A stretch of DNA of 56,616 bases from IMG/VR virus record IMGVR_UViG_3300044641_000673, positions 1 through 56,616 of that record; one strand, given 5' to 3'. Below are positions 31,703 through 37,376 of the stretch, piece after piece (position 1 is the first letter of the stretch; each line of letters starts with the position of its first letter). Source of the stretch: a virus. Position numbers and translations under genes: made by a program. The notes under the pieces are model-generated. The model was not told the DNA's origin. It searched no databases and saw only the letters and a program-made list of their open reading frames with translations.

Positions 31703-31851
31703 CCTAGTCCAATCATTCCAAGTAATTTATTAACAATCTTGTCCGACAAGTTATCAGGCAGGAACTGTAAAAACCCAAGTACCCACCAAGCAATGCACAA
31801 CCGCACAAAGACTTTAAGGAAAAGGTCAAATTGCTTCTGGTACTCATTCAC
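31699..31851 (-). CDS. Very small membrane protein of the lysis block (50 aa)
   Basis: A GTG at 31849-31851 overlapping the previous stop opens a 50-codon frame that ends at TGA 31699-31701, itself overlapping the next ATG. The product MNEYQKQFDLFLKVF... has a hydrophobic core (VRLCIAWWVLGFLQFL) and amphipathic ends, fitting a single membrane pass. A 44-codon ATG frame lies in another phase but lacks coupling at its start. It could be a second holin or antiholin component. The double overlap is the main evidence that it is real. Confidence 0.62.
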   Translation of the reverse strand: MNEYQKQFDLFLKVFVRLCIAWWVLGFLQFLPDNLSDKIVNKLLGMIGLG

Positions 31852-32348
31852 CGCCCACATCCTGCTTTGCCGCACATATTTTGCAACTCAGTCAAGCCAA
31901 AAGCAATCAGCGTTACAAGAAAAACAATTGCCAATCCAGCTACTAGGTAAACCGTCTGTTCTTCCTCGGCTTCTTTTTGTTTCTTCTCTTCAAGCCGTAG
32001 TGCCTTTATCTCTTTGGCATCTGCTAAATCCATTGCGGCTTGACGTGCTTTGATCTTGTTCCACACGTCAATCTTGCCTGTTGTCATGAAGAGCATCTTT
32101 AACTCTTCCTCAAACGCTCTGGCTTGCTCAAGCACCATCTCAATCTGTAGCGCGGTTCCCATGTTAGAACCCTTCTTTGACCGCTTGGCTTCGATCATCG
32201 CTTTGGTAGCGGTGCTCCTAGCATCAAACATCTTGCCAATCATCGGGGCAAGACCGCCTAAATCATTGGCAACCTTGCTGGCCTTTTTGACCATGCTGAT
32301 GGCGTTTTGTAACCCATCTAATGCTGCTATGGGGTCTATGAGAATCAC
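31848..32348 (-). CDS. Coiled-coil protein with C-terminal membrane anchor (166 aa)
   Basis: The protein begins LIDPIAALDGLQNAISMVKKASK and continues with a basic helix (KAMIEAKRSKKGSNMG), a long charged helix (KARQAAMDLADAKEIKALRLEEK) and a C-terminal transmembrane segment (VYLVAGLAIVFLVTLIAFGL). I recall similar proteins next to lysis genes in other aquatic phages, without a firm function. I place the start at GTG 32346-32348, which overlaps the stop of the 30-codon gene upstream. A further in-frame GTG at 32360 is the alternative. Together with its neighbours it forms a cluster of four membrane proteins. Confidence 0.66.
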   Translation of the reverse strand: MILIDPIAALDGLQNAISMVKKASKVANDLGGLAPMIGKMFDARSTATKAMIEAKRSKKGSNMGTALQIEMVLEQARAFEEELKMLFMTTGKIDVWNKIKARQAAMDLADAKEIKALRLEEKKQKEAEEEQTVYLVAGLAIVFLVTLIAFGLTELQNMCGKAGCGR

Positions 32349-32437
32349 GACAAACTCCACGCAATCATGTACGTGCCAAAAATGACGAAGGCCACTATAC
32401 AGGCCGCCGCAATGAATGCTTCAGCCCAGTCCCACAT
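32345..32437 (-). CDS. 30-residue single-pass membrane peptide
   Basis: ATG at 32435-32437 opens 30 codons ending at TGA 32345-32347, whose last bases overlap the next start. The peptide MWDWAEAFIAAACIVAFVIF is one transmembrane helix with a short tail. It is preceded by the cupin gene stop one base away. Such peptides are easily overlooked. Coupling and topology support it. Possible lysis accessory. Confidence 0.55.
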   Translation of the reverse strand: MWDWAEAFIAAACIVAFVIFGTYMIAWSLS

Positions 32438-32438
32438 A

Positions 32439-32798
32439 CTAGCCTTGAGTTAAATGATATGTACTTAACAAATCCCATTGCTGTTCAGGTGTAATTTCTG
32501 GTGAAGCAACATCATCAACACCATCGCCATCCCGAATTGCATGGATGCAACAAAATACAGTGTTAGTTTCCAACGCTATAAATTGATGCGTAATTCCTTT
32601 GGGTGTGACAATTAAATGTGGGGCAGTATATTCTTGCTCACCATTGTCATGCTTCATTAAAACTTTTCCAACCGCCAACAAAGTAATATGGTCAAACATA
32701 TGGGCATGGCCATGATGCGTATCACCAACATTAAGGAATTGGTGCATCTTGACAAATACATTGTCAACAAGTTTTAAATCTACTCTTGGCTCAGACAC
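32439..32798 (-). CDS. Cupin-fold protein (119 aa)
   Basis: The centre carries THHGHAHMFDHITLLAVGK (about 27-45) and PHLIVTPKGITHQFIALE (about 60-77), matching the two conserved cupin motifs with histidines able to bind a metal. The C-terminal part holds CCIHAIRDGDG and a short helical end. The gene lies between the adhesin set and the lysis cluster in an AT-rich segment. Cupins of this size are recurrent near fibre genes of aquatic phages. They may modify a sugar or simply be structural. Function is not predictable. Confidence 0.72.
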   Translation of the reverse strand: MSEPRVDLKLVDNVFVKMHQFLNVGDTHHGHAHMFDHITLLAVGKVLMKHDNGEQEYTAPHLIVTPKGITHQFIALETNTVFCCIHAIRDGDGVDDVASPEITPEQQWDLLSTYHLTQG

Positions 32799-33150
32799 GG
32801 GTTACTCCAATTGGTGTAATTGGATTTGGATCAACCCAAAGTCCTGTTGTTTCATCTAATACAAAATCATCTTTTAGTTTAGGCGCTATAAACCCATCTA
32901 AATTTTGATTGTATGTGTATCCAATACCAGCAAAATTTTTGCGTAATGGCGTTTTACCATTTGCATGAACATTGCCAGTAGTGTTAAAGCTAGTTTGCAT
33001 CCAAATAGTGTCTGATCCAAATAATTCTTTGCATCTTGCAATTCCTCTGGCTTCAGATTCATTATTATTTTCATCTAACAAATCTGCATCAGAAATGGCG
33101 ACAACACGCAAAACAATATTATTGTTATCTAATTCTGCAAAATAAGCCAT
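32791..33150 (-). CDS. Conserved tail-associated protein of aquatic phages (119 aa)
   Basis: Starting at the ATG 33148-33150 the product begins MAYFAELDNNNIVLRVVAIS and contains CKELFGSDTIWMQTSFN and NFAGIGYTYNQNLDGFIAP. This FAELD...VxxV ... WxQTSYN ... AGIGYTYD pattern is widespread in cyanophages and other aquatic phages near fibre genes, where it is thought to be a tail or fibre-associated structural protein. It overlaps the stop of the glycine-rich adhesin gene and the cupin gene by a few bases. The low GC is like the neighbouring fibre genes. Confidence 0.75.
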   Translation of the reverse strand: MAYFAELDNNNIVLRVVAISDADLLDENNNESEARGIARCKELFGSDTIWMQTSFNTTGNVHANGKTPLRKNFAGIGYTYNQNLDGFIAPKLKDDFVLDETTGLWVDPNPITPIGVTRV

Positions 33151-33998
33151 TATTGGAATCTCCATTTAATGACAACAATACCTTTACCGCCAATGCCAGC
33201 AGCAGCATTTTTTCCGCCACCACCACCACCACCAGTGTTAGCAGTTCCATTTGTACCCGCACCGCTACCGCTACCTGCGCCACCGCCACCAGAGCCACCG
33301 CTACCACCTATTGCAAGTCCACCACCGCCGCCGCCGCCAGCATAAGTAACACTTGATCCAGTAATGCTAGAGGCAGAACCCGATCCACCTGCGCCACCAG
33401 TTGAAACTATTGTTGAGTTACTGCCTGCACTTCCTTTTCCACCGCCGCCACCGCCAGAACTGCCTGAATATGCAGCAAATTGACCAGTGCCACCGTTACT
33501 ACCTTGACCAGAAGTTCCAAGCCCTGCCTCACCAAGAGAAGCGCCACCACCGCCAGAACCACCACTCCCAGCATTTCCACCGCCAAAACCACCGCCACTT
33601 GATATAACAAGTGAACCAAATGAGGAATTAGAACCATTTGCAGCATTGCCACCAGCGCCAACTGTAATTGTGTAAGAAGTTACAGATACACCAAGACCTG
33701 TTGCCGTCCTCATACCACCAGCACCACCACCACCTTTACCTAATACTGGGTTAATACCCGGGCCACCACCGGCTCCACTTTCAGCACCACCACCGCCTGC
33801 AACAACAAGATATTCAACAGCAGAACCCTCAGTGAGGTCTGATCCTAATTGACTGACAGTAAAAGAACCTGAATCATTAAATACTGCAATTTTATAATTG
33901 CCAGAAGTTGTTTCAGTTGCGCCCGATGTGGACGCAATCAGGTAAATAGGGCCAAACGATCTTTGGTTTTGAAAAACCGCTTGAAGTGCGCCGCTCAT
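33150..33998 (-). CDS. Glycine-rich adhesin, receptor-binding candidate (282 aa)
   Basis: After an N-terminal part with IYLIASTSGATET and VEYLVVAGGGG, residues about 65-272 are dominated by glycine runs separated by short inserts (GGGGASLGEAGLG, GGGGGGKGSAGSN and others), ending IGGKGIVVIKWRF. Such chains resemble the polyglycine type II sandwich of T-even gp38-type adhesins, in which variable loops between Gly runs recognise the receptor. A second Gly-rich adhesin is encoded at 34785-35591. It is coupled to the next gene. Receptor binding is inferred. Confidence 0.72.
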   Translation of the reverse strand: MSGALQAVFQNQRSFGPIYLIASTSGATETTSGNYKIAVFNDSGSFTVSQLGSDLTEGSAVEYLVVAGGGGAESGAGGGPGINPVLGKGGGGAGGMRTATGLGVSVTSYTITVGAGGNAANGSNSSFGSLVISSGGGFGGGNAGSGGSGGGGASLGEAGLGTSGQGSNGGTGQFAAYSGSSGGGGGGKGSAGSNSTIVSTGGAGGSGSASSITGSSVTYAGGGGGGGLAIGGSGGSGGGGAGSGSGAGTNGTANTGGGGGGGKNAAAGIGGKGIVVIKWRFQ

Positions 33999-34537
33999 GT
34001 CAAGGCGCTCCCTGAAATAACCCAGATACCTGATGAAGAAACGCCAGAAACTTTAACAGCCGTTGCCGAGCCGTACTGGGCTAATGTGCGCGTACCCGTA
34101 GTTCCAGCAGAACTCAAATACATTGTGTCAGTGGTAATTGCAATACTGATTGATGTTGCTGAAAGGTTTATAAACGTGACCGCTGTGCCAATTGGATATG
34201 CAACAGAAGAAGCCGCAGGGATTGTGTAAGTAGCCGCGCCATCGCCAAGTGCGTGATAAATGTGCTTGCCAGAATCGGCAAGCATCAACGTGTAGCTACC
34301 AGCCTGTGCGTTCTGTGGGATGACTCTAAAGCCAACAGCGTTGGTTCCGTCCACTGTGCAGTTGCTCAGTGTGCCCGATGTTGGAGTTCCAAGTACAGGT
34401 GTGGTAAGCGTAGGCACACCTGCTGAACTAATACTGATACCCGTGTTACCCGCACCTTGAAGCGTTAATACGCCAGAGGCATCCGCCGTGACAACCGCAC
34501 CGCCAGTTACGTTATCCGCGTTAAGTATTGTTGCCAT
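33995..34537 (-). CDS. Fibre-like structural protein (180 aa)
   Basis: A beta-rich, uncharged sequence with VVTADASGVLTLQGAGNTG, VPTLTTPVLGTPTSGTLSN (a familiar fibre motif) and IPAASSVAYPIGTAVTFINL. It probably forms part of a trimeric fibre or a fibre tip, and precedes the Gly-rich adhesin gene to which it is coupled by ATGA. The TLGTPTSGTLSN style of repeat occurs in many phage fibres. It may act as a stalk for the adhesin. Confidence 0.66.
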   Translation of the reverse strand: MATILNADNVTGGAVVTADASGVLTLQGAGNTGISISSAGVPTLTTPVLGTPTSGTLSNCTVDGTNAVGFRVIPQNAQAGSYTLMLADSGKHIYHALGDGAATYTIPAASSVAYPIGTAVTFINLSATSISIAITTDTMYLSSAGTTGTRTLAQYGSATAVKVSGVSSSGIWVISGSALT

Positions 34538-34540
34538 GTG

Positions 34541-34783
34541 TTACCCCAGTGCGTTAATTTTTGCTGTGAGAGCCTGCAACTCGGCAAGCAGTTGTTCTTT
34601 GGTTGGTGCAGATGGTGTTACCACTTCAGGCACAGGGCGGTTGTCAACAAATTGACCGTTGGTGTAATCCCAGCCAATGCCGCCGTTTGTAAGTTCAACC
34701 CAGCCTTGTGTGGCGGCGTAGTCCGCCTCGGCTACCACGGTGTTAATTACTTTACCGTTTTCAATAAGTGCAAAATTTGGCAT
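34541..34783 (-). CDS. Fibre-associated small protein with helical tail, paralogue A (80 aa)
   Basis: The product begins MPNFALIENGKVINTVVAEA and ends with SAPTKEQLLAELQALTAKIN. The helical tail closely matches the end of the 62-residue protein at 35595-35783 (PTKEQLLAQLNALSAQIQAL). Each copy follows a fibre gene in transcription order, like fibre-assembly chaperones. The N-terminal half resembles small phage proteins with an IxNGxVxNxVVA strand. The ATG at 34781-34783 gives the 80-residue form. A longer frame overlaps the adhesin gene. Confidence 0.68.
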   Translation of the reverse strand: MPNFALIENGKVINTVVAEADYAATQGWVELTNGGIGWDYTNGQFVDNRPVPEVVTPSAPTKEQLLAELQALTAKINALG

Positions 34784-34784
34784 A

Positions 34785-35591
34785 TCAATACTCCACAATA
34801 CAAATGCCAGCGCCACCAGCGCCAGTTGCGTTACTGTTATATCTTCCATTTGAACCTGACCCGTATATTCCCGCAATACCCGCACTGTTGTAGTTATACA
34901 TTTCAGCGCGACCAAAAGCTAAAAGCGTAGAACCTGCAAATCCAACTTGATTTGCAGAACCACCAGCATCAATGGTATTAGAACCCCAACCACCAGGAGA
35001 ATTTATATCCCCACCAGATGCTGTACCTCCTGGTGAAGATTCTTGAGCGCCAAAAGTAAAACCTCCAGTTCCTCCGCCTGCGGTTAATGTAGTAAACCCA
35101 GATAATGCAAAAGTTGAACTTCCACCATTGTTTCCAGCGGTATTAGTTGTTGATACGCCAGCTCCGCCTGAACCGATTGTTACTGTGGCTGTGGCACTAG
35201 GCGTTGCGCCTGAGTACCATTTAATTACCGCGCCTCCCCCTCCGCCACTACCCGTGCCATTACTAGTACTTATCACCGCACCACTACCACCGCCACCAAT
35301 AATTGTTACTTTGAATTTTCCTGAAGCGGGAACAGTGAATGAACCAGAAGAAGTAAAAATCTGCGCTTGAGAAAATCCACCACCCGCCGCCGCCCATGTG
35401 GGCGCACTTGACCCGTTACTTGTCAAAACCTGACCAGCAGTCCCAGCCGCGCTAAACGCAGGGGCACTAGAACCAGCAGAGTACAAAACGCCACCCGCCG
35501 ATCCAGCCGCTGTGTTTGCATACGTTGTCCCGTCGCCGTAAACTACGCCGCCCGCCGTGGGGGTGTTGTTACCTGTGATTACTACTGGCAT
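34785..35591 (-). CDS. Second glycine-rich adhesin (268 aa)
   Basis: The N-terminal third holds fibre repeats (AAGSAGGVLYSAGSSAPAFS and AGTAGQVLTSNGSSAPTW), then QIFTSSGSFTVPASGKFKV leads into a Gly-rich domain (IIGGGGSGAV ... GGGTGGF ... GGWGSN) ending GAGGAGICIVEY. The end motif parallels GKGIVVIKW of the first adhesin, so the C-termini share a closing strand. The pair probably offers alternative or joint receptor binding. It lies in an AT-rich block of fibre genes. Confidence 0.72.
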   Translation of the reverse strand: MPVVITGNNTPTAGGVVYGDGTTYANTAAGSAGGVLYSAGSSAPAFSAAGTAGQVLTSNGSSAPTWAAAGGGFSQAQIFTSSGSFTVPASGKFKVTIIGGGGSGAVISTSNGTGSGGGGGAVIKWYSGATPSATATVTIGSGGAGVSTTNTAGNNGGSSTFALSGFTTLTAGGGTGGFTFGAQESSPGGTASGGDINSPGGWGSNTIDAGGSANQVGFAGSTLLAFGRAEMYNYNSAGIAGIYGSGSNGRYNSNATGAGGAGICIVEY

Positions 35592-35594
35592 AAT

Positions 35595-35783
35595 TTACTC
35601 CAATGCTTGAATTTGGGCTGACAGCGCATTAAGTTGCGCAAGCAGTTGTTCTTTGGTTGGGGCGGGTGGCTCAGTAGGCGGCACGTATGCCGCCGCACGA
35701 GCTTCAAATTCTGCAATTTCTTCAGCAGTAAATTCCGCTTGAGTTGTTTCGCCTGTAGCAAAATCAAAAATAGTTTTTTTCAT
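35595..35783 (-). CDS. Fibre-associated small protein with helical tail, paralogue B (62 aa)
   Basis: The 62-residue product begins MKKTIFDFATGETTQAEFT, continues with EEIAEFEARAAAYVPP and ends with the shared helix APTKEQLLAQLNALSAQI. It is the short relative of the protein at 34541-34783. The AEEIAEFEA...PPTKEQLLA design is common in phage tail-fibre assembly proteins. It stands between two fibre genes and may help both trimerise. Gene start is an ATG 12 bp after the previous stop. Confidence 0.68.
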   Translation of the reverse strand: MKKTIFDFATGETTQAEFTAEEIAEFEARAAAYVPPTEPPAPTKEQLLAQLNALSAQIQALE

Positions 35784-35794
35784 ATAAATCCAAT

Positions 35795-36589
35795 TTAGAG
35801 ATAAGCTATGTTTAATGTTCCACTGTCGAAAGTTCCACCAGTCAAAATTTTTAATTTTGTTAAAGTGCCGCCTAAATTTATTGATCCTGTGGATAAAAAT
35901 ATTGATGCTGTTACTGTGCTACCTAACGTATTCTGTGCCGCCCAATAATTGTTTGTTGAATCAACTAAAGTTAATATTATTTGACCGTTGTAAAACGCAG
36001 TGGCATTACCATCACCTATAGCCATATATTCAAACGTACTGGAATTAAAAGCCTGACTACTGCCATCAAATCGCATAGATTGCGATTGTGTTACGCCTGT
36101 TGCATAACCTGCTGATTTTCCTAATTGCACAGTTATATCATTTGCACCTACACCAAGTGATATCCTATAAAAAGTAACAATAATACTTTTAATCCCGGCA
36201 GGTAAACTGGTAAATTCAATTGAAGTTGAACCTGACGCTGCAACAGGAGTTCCTAATGTATAACCAGCAGATACCGTCGCCCAACTTGGCGCTCCAGCAC
36301 CGTTTGTTTGAAGCAATTGCCCTGCCGTACCGACTGCCAGCATCTGAGTTGTGCCTGCGGCTGATTGGTAAGGAATAGTCCCGTTGGAGCCGCCAGCTAA
36401 ATTGGTTGCGGTAGAAGAAGTCCCAGAAAAGCTAGGTGCGGTAACAGCGCCAGCAAAAGTTGCTGATTGATCTGTGCCCAGCGTTAACGCCGTTGTGGTT
36501 CCGTTTGTTTGAAAGACCAGCGTACCGGCGGTATTACCGGTGCTTACTAGCGCCGTGCCTGATGTGGTTCCTGCTGAAATCGTACTCAT
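35795..36589 (-). CDS. Tail fibre protein (264 aa)
   Basis: The N-terminal half is fibre-like with VFQTNGTTTALTLGTDQSAT and AGTAGQLLQTNGAGAPSWAT, repeating the AGQxLxxNGxxAPxW unit present in 34785-35591 and 37376-39856. The C-terminal half (VTFYRISLGVGANDITVQLG ... LKILTGGTFDSGTLNIAYL) looks like a globular beta tip domain. It probably forms a separate fibre or the tip of the long one. Coding density and codon use are more AT-rich than in the capsid genes. Confidence 0.7.
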   Translation of the reverse strand: MSTISAGTTSGTALVSTGNTAGTLVFQTNGTTTALTLGTDQSATFAGAVTAPSFSGTSSTATNLAGGSNGTIPYQSAAGTTQMLAVGTAGQLLQTNGAGAPSWATVSAGYTLGTPVAASGSTSIEFTSLPAGIKSIIVTFYRISLGVGANDITVQLGKSAGYATGVTQSQSMRFDGSSQAFNSSTFEYMAIGDGNATAFYNGQIILTLVDSTNNYWAAQNTLGSTVTASIFLSTGSINLGGTLTKLKILTGGTFDSGTLNIAYL

Positions 36590-36598
36590 GGTATTTCC

Positions 36599-37027
36599 TT
36601 ATAAAACAACCCAGCGCTGGCCGGAAGAAACTGTAACCGCAAAACCGCTAGAAACTGTGATCGGTCCAACTGAAAACCCGTTTGTACCGGAGGCAATAGT
36701 GTAATTCACACCGATGGTTGTGTTGTTAATAATTATTGCGCCACCCGCGCCTGAGATGCTACCGCCTGAGTTAGACCAAGCTAGGTTTCCGGATCCGTCA
36801 GTGGAGATGACCTGATTTGCTGAACCGTCAGTGGTAGGATATTTCAACCCCGCAGGGTTGTTCATGATGCGCGTAACAGTGCCTGATGCGTTTTCGGCAA
36901 ACAAAGCCATGTCAGTGTCAGCGATGTTGAAACCCAGCTCTCCTGGCAGCAGGTTAGCCGCAGAAGGTACAGCCGCGCCTGTCGTCGTGCGATAAAGCTG
37001 AATAGGTGTGAAACCTGATGCCGCCAT
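36599..37027 (-). CDS. Fibre-like protein with head-fibre repeat (142 aa)
   Basis: The sequence starts FTPIQLYRTTTGAAVPSAAN and LLPGELGFNIADTDMALFAE, a frequent opening for phage appendage proteins, then has a DGSANQVISTDGSGNLAW unit like those in the other fibres. The C-terminus (SGFAVTVSSGQRWVVL) could be a short capping strand. It lies between a DUF5856-like gene and a fibre gene. It may be a short fibre or an adaptor that joins fibres to the tail. Confidence 0.68.
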   Translation of the reverse strand: MAASGFTPIQLYRTTTGAAVPSAANLLPGELGFNIADTDMALFAENASGTVTRIMNNPAGLKYPTTDGSANQVISTDGSGNLAWSNSGGSISGAGGAIIINNTTIGVNYTIASGTNGFSVGPITVSSGFAVTVSSGQRWVVL

Positions 37028-37031
37028 GGTG

Positions 37032-37376
37032 TTACCTCAAATTCTCAAGTTTGTACAAAGTTTTCATATGCATACCGGTGAGTTCATCAACGATATTCTC
37101 TAAGGCTGGGACACCCTTAGCAACTTTGCTACGGTTTTCATTCAGCCAAATTATATCATCATGAATCGTTTTTGCAATGCTTTTTTCCTGCTCACCGACT
37201 TCGCCAATGATTCCGAAAGTGCCTTGATACGCCTCAATCAGCTCGTCTAGCTGCTCGATGACGTCCTCGTAGTAATGCCCGAGGGCTTTATGCTCAGCGT
37301 ATGATTTTGTTTTCCAGTGCGCGATGTGAGCCGCGTTTCTAGCGTGGAATAGGCGCTCGATTAATTCTTCAATCAT
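37032..37376 (-). CDS. DUF5856-like, Dps/ferritin-shaped helical protein (114 aa)
   Basis: The 114-residue protein is helical and contains IERLFHARNAAHIAHWKTKS, then YAEHKALGHYYEDVIEQLD and ELIEAYQGTFG. The HxxHW ... AEHxALGxYYxxxxxxxDxLxExYQG pattern recalls DUF5856, a phage family with a Dps-like helical layout and conserved histidines and acids able to hold metal. Whether it stores iron or is purely structural is unknown. The ATG at 37374-37376 overlaps the stop of the long fibre gene. Its position inside the fibre block is unusual. Confidence 0.74.
   Translation of the reverse strand: MIEELIERLFHARNAAHIAHWKTKSYAEHKALGHYYEDVIEQLDELIEAYQGTFGIIGEVGEQEKSIAKTIHDDIIWLNENRSKVAKGVPALENIVDELTGMHMKTLYKLENLR

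Noticed and set aside
31574-32053. A 159-codon plus-strand frame in the lysis block
   Set aside because: It is antisense to coupled membrane-protein genes and its product is Ser/His/Cys-rich with no recognisable pattern.
33036-33356. Plus-strand frames opposite the glycine-rich adhesin gene
   Set aside because: They are low-complexity Thr/Ser/Ala translations of the Gly-codon-rich antisense and have no start signal.
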